Source of the DNA: Bryum argenteum
Lineage: Eukaryota; Streptophyta; Bryopsida; Bryales; Bryaceae
Assembly (NCBI GenBank): GCA_037043015.1
Contig: CM073327.1
Span: 3,454,727 to 3,518,726, forward strand
Length of the DNA: 64,000 nt
Direction: 5' to 3'
The notes beneath the pieces are model-generated. The model did not search any database. It had not been told where the DNA came from and saw only the letters and a list, made by a program, of their open reading frames with translations. A program made the translations under genes and the position numbers. Each line of letters begins with the position of its first letter. Position 1 is the stretch's first letter. Positions 11,336 through 21,734 of this stretch are shown piece after piece.

Positions 11336-11457
11336 GATGTGCATGCCTCGAAAAAAATGGGGAACAAATCTGTGAGCCAATTGATTGCAATTCATTGATG
11401 TGCATGCATCGAAAAAAATGCGGAACAAATCTGTGAGCCAATTGATTGCAATTCAAG
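11336..11457 (+). repeat. Tandem duplication, 61-bp unit, 2 copies
   Basis: The unit starting GATGTGCATGCCTCG (11336) is repeated from 11397 with few changes. Both contain GGAACAAATCTGTGAGCCAA. Confidence 0.9.
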
Positions 11458-11684
11458 TATGACTTCTTAGACGTATATCTGTACGCCATATCTAATTCCA
11501 CTCTAAAATCCTTGTAGACCACAAGGTATGTCACAAAATGAGGCGAGCAATGTATGGATAGAAATCTATTTGTTTGAATAAAAACTTCCTTTTAGAGTAA
11601 ACTCCAAGGTACGGACTGGAAGATATAAAAATACATAGAAAACACGATATCTTGGCTGAAGCGGCCAATTTTGACCTCTAAGGG

Positions 11685-12523
11685 TTAACCCCTAAAGTTG
11701 ACTTGCCTCAAAAGTGCCAGAAGGTTTCAAGTCTGCCAAAAATTTACTAACATTTGATGTAAGGTGAAATTTATCAAATTTTAAATTATTTTTAGGTTGG
11801 TATCCATAGGATCTAGTACTCAACTTGTATATGTATGTGTATATCAGATCTCACATTCAAAATCCTTACCAATTGAGAGATTGTAATGTTCAAAGTTGGA
11901 GAGAAAGTTTGTTTCCCTTGATGTAGAAAGAGTATCCAGCTGATTGAGGGCCAAAAAACTTATTTTTGATGAAAAATCTGATATGAGGATCTTCAGATTC
12001 TTATTCCTAGGTGAGCTAAAACATGCCTACGCAATTTTTACCCTCATGTGATCTATAAAACTTAAAGAAGTGCTTGATTATTTACAAGGAGGTATGCTGA
12101 AATTCAACTACAATGACCAATCTTTGACAATAAAAGTAGAATGTTAAGAATCATCGGATTGAAAATCCGAACGCTAAGATCAAGGCTTGAAACCTTCTTT
12201 ACATGTACAAAAAATGAAACTTGGTGAGTTTTTGACATTTCTACAATTTAGTTGATTTTGGGCAAATTTGAGAATAAATGAGCATAAACCGCAGTTTTGG
12301 GGGAGTCGTGGGTAGTTTTCAAATAGTGTTTCAAAACTTTGACCATGAATAAGTCCGAAAGTATGAGGAATTTTGAGGCACAAAAGGACTTTATATATAG
12401 AAGCAATGGATAAACTCTCCAACTTGCAAAAGGTCTCTACTTCATACAAGCTAAATTAAAAAGATAGAGGCTGACCAAAGCCAAAATGGAGAGATTTTGT
12501 CCTCAGTCAACTTTAGGGGTTAA
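11685..12523. mobile_element. Non-autonomous TTAA-flanked element with 19-bp perfect TIRs
   Basis: Left end TTAACCCCTAAAGTTGACT (11685-11703) and right end AGTCAACTTTAGGGGTTAA (12505-12523) are exact reverse complements. The outermost four bases are TTAA on each side. The 839-bp interior has no transposase frame. Related copies are at 6545-6960 and, inverted, at 17005-17667. This is the best-preserved member in the window and should serve as the reference for the family. Confidence 0.85.
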
Positions 12524-13212
12524 ATATTTCTCCATCTTATGGTGCAATGAAGATTCTTTTAACATAAAACCCGCAGTTATAAAGTTGGGGGCAACAAATC
12601 AAGTGTTCATTGCAATCATACAAATCATATTTGTTGATGTTGAAACATTGGTATCTTCTAAGGCCATTGTCAATTGGCCTGCTATCTTGGCCCACCAATA
12701 GCGGTGAGGGGACACGGGGCTCACGCGCCACCTCAATGACTACGGGGTAGCATCCTCCAACTTCTTGCTTCTCCCAAAACAAGGTCTGGTCTGGATATAT
12801 TTTTCTCATTGCTGTAAGACACAGGTTTTGTGTACACCTTTTGGTCAAACGTGATGATGGCATACTTGGGTGCATGGTAGCTTTGGAAAGTGCAGAAGGT
12901 GTAGTCCCGAAGGTGGTAGGGGCTAGAAGCGGGTGTAGAAGATATAGGCCCCAAAGGAAGCATAGGCTGAAAGCGGATGTAGAAGGTGCATTTGCGAAGG
13001 TGGCATGGATTGTTAGCGACAAGTCCATTGGCCCTCTCTCCCGCCAAATACCCCACCAACTCTAAAGCACCCCGCCAAGGCTCATTCCCAATCCTCTTTG
13101 GCGAGGCACTATAGAGGATGCTCTAAAGAGATGAATTTTGAGTCATTATGTTGGCATTTTTGCTAGGTACACTGGTGACTAGAGTTTGGCAGATTTAAAT
13201 GCAATAGATTGA
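12524..13212. other. Intergenic DNA with a moderately GC-rich patch
   Basis: A frame at 12537-13028 (-) is open for 163 codons but reads low-information, cysteine/proline/leucine-rich sequence with no motif. Overlapping frames on both strands are also open, so I do not call it coding. Confidence 0.35.
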
Positions 13213-13305
13213 TTATAGTGTCCGAAGGTCCCAAATTCCTCTTGTCTGGCGGGCATCGAGTCATTGGCATTACGAACGGCCACTTTATTTACGCTAGAAG
13301 TTGTG
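13213..13305 (+). mobile_element. Fragment of the same SINE family
   Basis: It matches the 3' half of the SINE at 10293-10658, including a TTATAGTGTCC block, CTTGTC..GC.GGCATCG, and GCATTACGAACGG..ACTT. The tRNA-related head is missing. Confidence 0.75.
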
Positions 13306-14704
13306 AATTTGTGGGCTCTGCCCTAACTTAGGCCTTGAATCTCATCACTCCCTCCGCTCAAATCATCCCACTATAACAAATGTCATAGTAAGGTGCTCTA
13401 TAATGGCTCAATTTTCAGCACAAAAAATCTATAAGGTTGTTTTCAGTGCAAGCAATTTTTGTGCATAGGAAATGTTGCTCACATGAGTTTATGTGTTTGT
13501 GAAATCCACCTTTAAAATTTTGTATTACACTATTGTTACTATTGTGGACAAGAAGTTTTTAGATCAAAAGATCAATTAAACAAGAGGTTGATTGAATAAA
13601 AGATTGATGGTAGAAGAGTTTGTTCAATAAAAAAATTGATCAAGTAAGAGGTTGCTAAGATTGTGATAGGCCCATTGTATGTATAGTATGTAATAGGCAC
13701 TTAAGGTGTATAGTGTCACTGGCTATATTTTTGAATTAATTAATAAACAAGATGAAGCTTGTGGGGGCTGTTTTGCCACATGGACCCCCTTGAGGGGGTG
13801 CCACATGGACCTGGGGTGCATTTAAAATTAAAATATCATTCCGTCCGGCCCTGCCCCCAACCCTCTTATACTTTTTAAAGAGAGGAAGGGGCTCCAAACA
13901 GTATGGGATAAATCCCTCCAAGACTCTCTCCCCCAAGATCCCGTCCCCAAGACTCTCCTCACCCAAGACCCCTAGAACCCCCCATACCATCACCATGCCT
14001 TACCATCACTATGTCATACCATCACTATGACCCAGGACCCCAGGCCGTGTAGGCCCCTTGTCCCCCCTGGAACTCCCCTAGGACCTGAGAACTCCAGGCC
14101 TTTAATGAATTAATGCCCCTGCATGCAAGTTTCAGTGGATAGTGATATTTGTAGAGGACTCTTATAAACTTATTGTAAGGAATATTAAGGATTGCCCCTA
14201 TTTTTAAAAAAAATTCGGTTTTGGGATTCCAAGAAGTCTTTCTTACCACAATAGTGAGGAGTCCCACCTTCTAATTCAATATTTCTCCTAAGGGGCTCAA
14301 AAATTGAAAATTTCAAAAATCCTGCAAATTCCATTGGCTTCAAAAGAAGGTTGTAGGAATAAATACGTAGCTATTCAAAAACAAATACTATTTGGACAAG
14401 TGTTTGTTACAACAAGATATTCATTTGAGAAGTTGTTAATAGATTAATCACAACGAAATGAAATCTAGACTTCTTCTTCTTCATATAGCTAATGGTAGAA
14501 TTGACAAATATATTCATACATAAGTATTCCAAATTTGTCTAAAATTGGAGAATAATCTTACAACTCCCTTTAGTGTTGAAACTAGGTTCTAATGTTACAA
14601 ACATTTATCACTCCTTACAATCGATAGTGTAATCTAATATTTGTGTTTCGTTTTGTTTTAGTTTGTTTTGTTTCATTTCATCTCATTCCATTTTGTTTTA
14701 GATA
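13306..14704. other. Intergenic DNA
   Basis: No supported gene. A C-rich patch lies at 13850-14090, and a TTTTG/TTTCA-type simple sequence at about 14640-14700. Confidence 0.35.
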
Positions 14705-14890
14705 TGATATTTATTATTCAAGGGAGTTAGTTTGTTTTTTATTGTTTTGCGAGTGACATCATGATCTTGGGTATTAAAGTACTAGTTGATTCGGGGCGCA
14801 TGAGGTTTCGTTGCAAGCAGATTTGTATGTAGGGGGTGTGGGCACCAATCGGATCATAAATTGGATCGACAAATCCCAAGATATTGATTT
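14705..14890 (+). repeat. Copy of the 21.7-23.6 kb repeat unit
   Basis: It begins TATTCAAGGGAGTTAGTTTG, continues through GACATCATGATCTTGGG and GGCGCATGAGGT, and ends near CAAATCCCAAGATATTGA. These are the same landmarks as the repeat array at 21735-23640. It directly precedes the inverted BAH-like element. Confidence 0.7.
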
Positions 14891-14934
14891 TTGTAATACT
14901 TATTGTCCCGAAAATACTCAAAATTATTTGTACA

Positions 14935-15270
14935 GAACACAGTATTGAAGAAAACCGCTCATGGCCTTTGAAAACCGCACTTGCTCCTTTCCTCACGAGT
15001 TTAGGTGATTTAAAGATTCCAAAAAACAAATTGGCAAAACTTGCACTTTTTACCAATGCAACGTGAAATGAATGTCAGAATTCCAACCTTAGGTACATCT
15101 CATAGTATTATACATGTTTAGATTAAGAAGATATAATGTATTATATATTTTCATATATATACACAAACAAGTTTTGGATATATACACTTGGAAGTTTTGC
15201 AAAACTTGTATATATACTTGGAATACACAATGAAATTTCAATATTTAATAAGACTAGGGAAAAAAATTAA

Positions 15271-15319
<49 letters not shown>

Positions 15320-15815
15320 TATATATATTCTAATGCTAAAGCTTCTATACTAATTTGCAACTACTCAAGTCATTTTCTTTTGTTGTATCTGCACTGTTGT
15401 CCACTTGCTCGTCGTTTGTTGTATGAGATTGATTTGCCATGTACTCCAAGAGATGAAAAGTCATTACTTTTGGTCTCCACAATTGTTTTTTCAACCATAC
15501 AAGTCTCGAATTTTGAAAATGGTGCCCATGAGGTAATTGTTGTATCTAAATCCACCCAATTCAACGGCTCATAAGAAAGAATCCATCTTCGTTTTAGGCA
15601 TATTCACAGGCCTGGGTCATCTTGCAAAACTGTTGATTTCGACCAATACCATATTACCTTCATGCTTCTTGATCTTGTAGAAACATTTCTTGTAGCCTTC
15701 ACTTTTCCTAAAAAAAAAGGTACGCCTAACCTCATATTATCAATGTTGCTATTCACAGCAACAAAATGTCCAACATGATCGTTAAATGAATCAAATTCTG
15801 AATAAGGCAACCTGT
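14935..15815 (-). mobile_element. Inverted copy of the BAH-like element
   Basis: Minus-strand frames at 15604-15810 and 15370-15564 match those at 7864-8070 and 8123-8341 in protein sequence: shared FFL.KVKATRNV, MKVIWYW, LQDD and LDTTITSW. The copy ends (in its own orientation) with the GCGGTTTTC pair at 14940-14990. It has been interrupted by a TA microsatellite, and I found no intact gene. Confidence 0.7.
15274..15317. repeat. (TA)n microsatellite
   Basis: An uninterrupted TA dinucleotide run of about 44 bp. Confidence 0.95.
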
Positions 15816-15836
15816 TTTGGTCACAAACGTTTAGTG

Positions 15837-15838
<2 letters not shown>

Positions 15839-15897
<59 letters not shown>
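15839..15897. repeat. (TA)n microsatellite
   Basis: An uninterrupted TA/AT dinucleotide run of about 58 bp, just beyond the upstream end of the BAH-like frame. Confidence 0.95.
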
Positions 15898-15898
<1 letters not shown>

Positions 15899-17004
15899 TT
15901 CTAGTCGAGTTTGTTTGTAAACAACCCAAGAATACTGAGCCAACCCATTCAAGCTCTTTATTCTTTTATTCATATCTATTAGTGGAAATGAGAGGACAAG
16001 GAAGATATAAGACCAAAAGAAACATGTGAATTGCATAACTAGTTTAGGATTTATAGCACATACTATTCTTAACACACATTGATAATTATTACCTTCTATA
16101 TTTTTGAGAGTGTGTTCAAAGTACACGAGGTCATGTACTAGTGAATAATAAAAAGCTAGATATTCTAAAGAAAAAGGTTGGCAAAACCTCACAAAGACAC
16201 ATTAACCACACGTTTTTCCTTTTGTTAATCTCTGAAGTTACTCTTAAGTTGATACTGAGTTAATTAAGGTTAACTTGGGAGATTTCCTGACTTTTGAGCT
16301 TTGTAATTAAACCAAGAATTAAATTGTAACTTAAAGTACGTAAACAAATTATACTAAAGGCATCTTAAATCTTTTACTTTTCATTTTCAAGATAGATGGT
16401 AGAAATTAAGTTTCATAATATTCCATATAGACTAATATGAAAACTAATTAGAAGAACAAATTAATATGGAAAATTGTTAAATTCAAGTGTACTTGGAATA
16501 GATTTTTGTCAAAAGAAAATTACATGTGTAGTCAGAAACACATGTTATATATGCGGTTTTAAGCTTGTGTAGTTTTTCGTTGACTAAACAAATGTGTTGT
16601 ACAACACATGTGCTACCTCTAAGTACTTCTCGTCATGAACTTTGATATTACTCCCTACAAATACAAAATGCATTGAATCAACGAAGAACCTTAAGATATA
16701 TGTACAACCTTTGTAGTGAAGCACATATTTTATAAAACTTAGAAGTATACAAATTAATTATGATTCTCAAAGCTCATGTTGTTTTAAATAATAAAATGTT
16801 GATTTTTATTTTTAGTAAAAAATCATCAAATATGGTCTTAGATGACTTTGAAAATAGCCCATGATCTCTTTAAAATATTTAATGCTAGTTTCGTCAATTA
16901 TCCTTAATAATAATTAATGACGAATACTTACACTTACGAAGCGGAACCTTCAATACATCGGCTATAACATTTTTAATTATGTCCACAAATGGCGCTTGTA
17001 ACAT
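15898..17004. other. AT-rich intergenic DNA
   Basis: No gene or repeat recognised. Confidence 0.4.
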
Positions 17005-17667
17005 TTAACCCCTAAACGTCCCATGGAAAAAGTAGATACAAGGAGGTATAATTAATAATTCATTGAACAAAAAACTCAAAATTGACATTTCAATATTGCT
17101 CTCACTTTACCAATATCACCTATAATTACCTAAAGTTTTGCATATATAACATCAGTCATTGTCCTTACATCATTTTTGGATCTTTATTATACAACATTTA
17201 CAACTATTTTGATGTCTTCATCCATATTGTCAAAGATGAGCCTTTGTATTTAAAATTAAGCGTAACTCCATACGAATAATTAAGCATTTCTTTAAGTTTT
17301 GAGTTTTCAATGAGGGTAAAAACTGCATTAACATGTTCCTAACTCACCTAGGAACAAGAATGTGAGGAGCCTCACTTCATATTTATTTCCAATATTGGTC
17401 TTATTGGCTCTCAAAAACATTGCTTACCCTTTCTACAACAAGTGAAACAAACTTCTTCTCAACTTTGAACATTACGATTCCACAATTGGTGAGGAATTTG
17501 AATCTAATATTTGACACACATATACACGTTTCAGCCAAGTATTAGATCTTGTGCTTACATACTTGAAAATTTATCAAATTTTGAAAATGTTCACCTTGTT
17601 TTGAAAAGAGGTAGGTTGAGACTTTACCGTAGTTTTTAAGGCTAGAGTAGTCCACTTTAGGGGTCAA
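17005..17667. mobile_element. TTAA-family element, inverted relative to the 11.7 kb copy
   Basis: The left end is TTAACCCCTAAACGTCCC (17005) and the right end CTTTAGGGGTCAA (to 17667), where the outer TTAA has mutated to TCAA. The interior from about 17300 to 17600 matches the reverse complement of 11750-12070, for example AACTCACCTAGGAACAAGAA and ACTTTGAACATTACGAT. Confidence 0.7.
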
Positions 17668-18180
17668 GTAAAACAAATTAAGGAACTTACACATTTGACT
17701 TGATGGTACACTTGTGAGCATATTAGACCCCTGATTGTTATCAATCGACTTGCAATTACAGAAGTGATGTGTACAGAAATTTGTTTAATCAGTTGCTAAC
17801 AAGTCTTCATACTTACTTCAATTCAAGAATTTCATCCAAGAAGTGGTAGTTCCGCTAATGGGTAGTCTATTCTTATTCCCTTTCGACCATTCTTCCTGTC
17901 GGTTCTGACCTAATTTGCAAAAAATTCATTGTTGTAATGAATTTCTGGACTTGTTACATGGCAATGCAGATACATTTTGGAGGGTAAGGACCTTGATTTC
18001 TACCGGAAGAAGATTCAGAAGAGGAGCAAGGGTGCTGCTTGGAATCTTGCAAGTTCGGTAATCGGGTTGTAGGACTTTGGTGTGGTTGCAATCACGTGCT
18101 TGGAGGAGTGTTCCGCTTGGTGGAGTGTTCCTGCTTTCGAGATGCTGGAAATGGGTTGAATGCCATCGTGGCGAAAGTGG
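17668..18180. other. Intergenic DNA
   Basis: No supported gene. A minus-strand frame at 18015-18197 runs into the solo LTR and is not convincing. Confidence 0.35.
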
Positions 18181-18313
18181 CCTGTTGTCAGGGACACGGA
18201 AACAGATGATAAGAATATGTGGAAACTAACAAGAACTGACAGGAGCTTGAATTAACAAGAAGAGTACACGAACAACAACAAGAGAGATGAGCTAGAGCTC
18301 CAAGAGATGCGTT

Positions 18314-18343
18314 GTCGAGACTGAGGTTGCCCTCAGCCTCGAC
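18314..18343 (-). other. Stem-loop near predicted LTR transcript start
   Basis: GTCGAGACTGAGG (18314-18326) pairs with CCTCAGCCTCGAC (18331-18343) around a TTGC loop with one mismatch. It sits just downstream of the TATA box on the minus strand, so it would fall at or near the RNA 5' end. Confidence 0.6.
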
Positions 18344-18382
18344 TCCTATATATACTAGCTAAGAAGAAGGTTCTCCAGAACC

Positions 18383-18660
18383 TTCCTCAACCTAGGACCT
18401 TCTAGGACCTTCCAAGAACTTCCAAGACCTTCCAGAAGCTTCCAAGGCCTTCCGGAAACTTCAAGGACCTTCCAAAAACTTCCAGAGACTTCCAGGAACT
18501 TCCAGAAGTTTCCGGAAGCTTCTAGAACCTTCTAGAACCTTCCTAAGTTGTCTACCTAGTACGTGGCCGTGACACAGGGAATCTTCAAGGAATCTTCGAG
18601 GAATCTTTTAGGGAATCTTCATAGAATATTTTAGAAGAACCTTCTAGAAACTTCTTGTGT
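18383..18660 (-). promoter_or_regulatory. Heat-shock-element array
   Basis: Within 18500-18542 the trinucleotides TTC and GAA alternate every five bases without a break (TTC at 18500, GAA 18505, TTC 18510, and so on to TTC 18540), giving nine contiguous pentamers. The canonical heat-shock-factor site needs only three. Around it, imperfect TTCCAAGA and GGAATCTTC units continue on both sides (18383-18500 and 18575-18660). The array lies upstream of the TATA box on the minus strand. Heat inducibility is inferred. Confidence 0.7.
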
Positions 18661-18955
18661 ATGTCCGTGACACCTGTGCCCCTGCGGCCTGCGCCGACTG
18701 GAACGGCAACGAATGCGCAGAAAGTGAACAGTGCCCCCTGCAATGGGAGCGCGGACCCCACGAGAAACGACGACGACGAACGCGAAGAACGGTGAGCGAG
18801 CTCGTTGGAGGGCGGGCAGTGAGGCGCCACCCCTCCACTGTTCCCACCTTTGGTGGCGAGGGAGGCCCAGAGGTCTGCGGGCGGAGACCTTTCGAAAGGG
18901 AAAGCAATCATCCGGAGAGGGATTTACAAGACATGACAGGGAAGAAGACTCAAGC

Positions 18956-19069
18956 TTACATATTCAACACTGCTGGTCTCTCCGTCGCCGAAGTTCTGCT
19001 TGTTGAGCCTGAGCCTTTCTTCTTCTCAGCTTTCTCCATAGCTTTCTTCGCCGCTTCCTCCCTCGCTTT
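18956..19069 (-). CDS. Possible last exon of an unrecognised small protein
   Basis: On the minus strand, after a plausible acceptor (GTGTGCAG at 19070-19077), the frame reads KAREEAAKKAMEKAEKKKG followed by a Ser/Thr-rich tail ending PAVLNM and a TAA stop (18956-18958). The Lys/Glu/Ala-rich helix looks coding and the surrounding 18.68-19.45 kb is GC-richer than the spacers. I could not find an upstream exon with certainty; a candidate MEEGDLLTCPIRH start lies near 19200-19240. The function is unknown. Confidence 0.3.
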   Translation of the reverse strand, partial: KAREEAAKKAMEKAEKKKGSGSTSRTSATERPAVLNM

Positions 19070-19090
19070 CTGCACACTCACAAAGTTTCA

Positions 19091-20930
19091 ATTCGAGCAC
19101 CATTGCGGCATTGAAAGTACCGTGTGAGGAACACTTGCCGCTCACTCAATCGCCTCCGTCGTCAAATAAAATCCTTCATTGTCAGCTGTGACGAATCGGA
19201 CAAGTCAAAAGATCCCCTTCTTCCATTGCCCCAAGCTTACAGCATTAGAGTCCCAATTTTGTCGATTGCAAAACCTCCGACAGACAGAATGAAGCGAGAG
19301 AGGAAGTCATTTGGGGTTTGGTTGAATAAAGTAAAAGTAAGAATTTGGGACGTGAGGGAGGTCCTGAAGGGGAATAGGGGATAGATGCGGCAATGGACTG
19401 TTCCTGGCTATGGCGGAACAGAGTCCCCGTTCCGTGAATTGACGATGCTTCGATTTTGAGGTTCAATATCTGAAGGGGAAGTTGAGCATCATAGCATGAG
19501 CGGTTTTCAGATATCTTGAACTGTCATTTGGTTATAGATTTTTGGCAGCTCTCTGATTCCATGCTGAAGCTCCTAGGTTCTTCAACAGATGGACACAAAT
19601 TGGAGTTCTCCTGACGTAGAACTATTGGATGCAGATCTGATATCCAAGGCAATGGATGGGAGGTGTTACATCAAGTCCTAAAGAAAGAGACACGAAGTTT
19701 GTGGATGTAGGCCCTTGGTTTACTCACTGCGAAGCCAAATACTGGGCAATCAGCTATTGCAACTTTGGCTGAGGCTGGGCATACCCTAGAAGGATCGAGG
19801 CGCGATCTGGTGATCTTGCCTTGCGTCTCGCCTTTGAGACGAAGCGACCCAAGATTGTGATTGATTTGTCTACACGTAAGATTCACCTTTATCAAAACTG
19901 GTGGTTACTTGGCAAACATTCTGATTTCGGTGGAGATCATCATCAAGTGGTTAATTACTTGGTGATTCAAAATGAAGAGCCTTGATTATCTGAGGATGTG
20001 GAGAACGGGACAAAACAATACTTCTGCTGAGACCTATATTACTTGAACGCGCTTGTGGAATGTCAACTTACCATCTTGTTGGCACGATCCATGTAGAAAC
20101 TTGTATGATATGGCCATCTAGTTGGAGAAGCTGGTGTCGATGGAGGAAAGAATGAGCAACTGACAATTGAGATTTTTAACATTCATTTTCTCTCGGTGCG
20201 GCCCACAGGTCTGCGGCCGGAGACCTCTCTTACTCTCCTACTTTCTTACTTTCTACAGTAGAATGGAAAGTTCACATGTTCACGTGCTTCACATGTTCAT
20301 TTTTGGTTAATATTTTCTCTGTCCCATGATAAGTGTTTCTGTGCTTTAGAACTTTGGTTCAACCACATTTCATTCAAATCAATGGTAAATCTCAAATCTC
20401 AGCTCGTAGTGAAGTTTAAGATCGTCTTTTCGTAAAATAAGATTGATTAGGGAATGATTATGGTAATTTAATTTGATCTTGTATGTAGATTATTCAAAAC
20501 TTGCTGCATAGTTCAAAGGCTCTCTCACAGTTATATTACAATTTGTCGACTTCAAAGTAAGCATTTAACTTTATTGTAGTTTCTGGAATGCGTGTTGTTT
20601 CTGGAATCAGTGATCATGTAAGAAGTGTGTACCACACTAACTAGGTAAATTAGTACTAGATTTTGTTAAGATTTAAAAATGCAATAAGTTTTTACTTTTG
20701 AAAATTATATCTACCATGAATATTGATTCCAATACTAGAGAAGGATCCTCATGCTGACCAACATAGAAGATAAAAATATTATTTAACTGTAAAAACTTAC
20801 AATTTGTTTATGTAAATTACTATATCTAATATTAATCTACCTATTTAGTGTACTTGTACGCGTACATGTAAAAACTCTGAGTCGTCGAGATTATGGAAGA
20901 TAAATGAAAACTAAATGAAGATAAATGAGA
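19091..20930. other. Intergenic DNA, partly GC-richer up to about 20.25 kb
   Basis: Contains a near copy of the GGTCTGCGGCC palindrome at about 20208-20225. No supported gene otherwise. Confidence 0.35.
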
Positions 20931-20934
20931 GGTT

Positions 20935-21383
20935 CATATGCATCAACCACAACTTTGGAAGTGGGATAAAATTATCCAAGAATGCGAGCATTGGTTTGAA
21001 GGCAGCTGAGGCAAGTCTTTTCAGGAGGAACGTGTTATTCAAGTATCATCCGTGCTGACAATTTCATCCCTGGAATGGATGTATCCGAGGATTGGTCTTG
21101 GAGCATAAACGTGTCGGAGGACGGGATACTCTACGTGATAACATACAAATCGACTCGTCAAATCATCAACTTGTCAGTCCACTCCAACAACGAGAATTTT
21201 GCAACGTTTGGGTACTTAGACTACCCACATAATGAATACGAGTTCATTCTCGACGTGGACGAAGCCGGGTGCAATGACATGTTATTCATTGGAGCTTGTA
21301 GTGAAAAAATTCATAGTAGACTCTTAGTGGCAGTGATTAATCAGGTTATATATGGTTTTGTACTTTTTTGTAATTTGTTTTAA
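20935..21383 (+). CDS. Unrecognised short coding remnant
   Basis: The frame at 21075-21383 reads MDVSEDWSWSINVSEDGILY and continues with aromatic and acidic residues, a balanced composition that looks like real protein rather than AT-rich noise. The last residues run into poorly coding sequence after a possible donor at VINQ|GTTATA. Upstream sequence (20935-21060) also looks coding, but in another frame and with a stop. I suspect an exon or a pseudogene fragment; I do not recognise the family. Confidence 0.3.
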
Positions 21384-21660
21384 TAAAAAATCCTTTACTG
21401 GGACTAAAGTAATATAATTTTTTTTTAAAAATTTTCATTTTTCTATTTTTATTGTACACTTAAAAAAAAAAAAAAAAAAAATCTTGTTTGAGACTATATA
21501 ATACTTTGTAGAAGAGTATAGGGTACTGTATAGAGTACTTTATAAAATAGCATAAACACAATGTACAGAATTAGATTATTTTTAAGGCTATGCATTCCTT
21601 ACAACTAAATTCATTATACCAATTTTTTTTTACATTATCATTATATTTGAGTTGTTATAA

Positions 21661-21713
21661 CAAGCACAAACCGCACTAGGCCATGAGCGGTTTTCCTCAA
21701 TATTGTGTTACAG
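21661..21713 (+). repeat. Copy of the dispersed GCGGTTTT motif
   Basis: Reads AAACCGCACTAGGCCATGAG then CGGTTTTCCTC and AATATTGTGTTA. The first block is inverted relative to the copies at 8.65 and 14.95 kb. Confidence 0.7.
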
Positions 21714-21734
21714 GTGTGGCAATGCCACAAGGGC

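Larger units (their letters stand above)
18186..18672 (-). mobile_element. Solo LTR of a retrotransposon carrying a heat-shock-element array
   Basis: The 487-bp unit starts TGTCA and ends TGACA, and is flanked by a perfect 5-bp duplication CCTGT (18181-18185 and 18673-18677). These are the hallmarks of an integrated LTR. No internal domain or second LTR is present, so it is a solo LTR left by recombination. Read on the minus strand it has a promoter-like order: an array of nTTCn/nGAAn pentamers (about 18660-18383), TATATATA at 18347-18354, then a stem-loop at 18314-18343 near the expected transcript start. An internal TGACA at 18570-18574 also resembles an LTR end, so the unit may contain a duplicated terminus. 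The retrotransposon superfamily cannot be told from the LTR alone. Confidence 0.85.

Noticed and set aside
12537-13028. 163-codon open frame on the minus strand
   Set aside because: Frames on the other strand are open over the same stretch and no motif, splice site or domain is visible. It is best explained by local base composition.
15188-15574. 128-codon plus-strand frame containing a Tyr-Ile repeat
   Set aside because: It passes through the TA microsatellite; the coding signal here is on the minus strand.
18186-18574. Shorter solo LTR ending at the internal TGACA
   Set aside because: The 5-bp flanks do not match for this end (CCTGT versus CAGGG), whereas the end at 18672 has a perfect CCTGT duplication.
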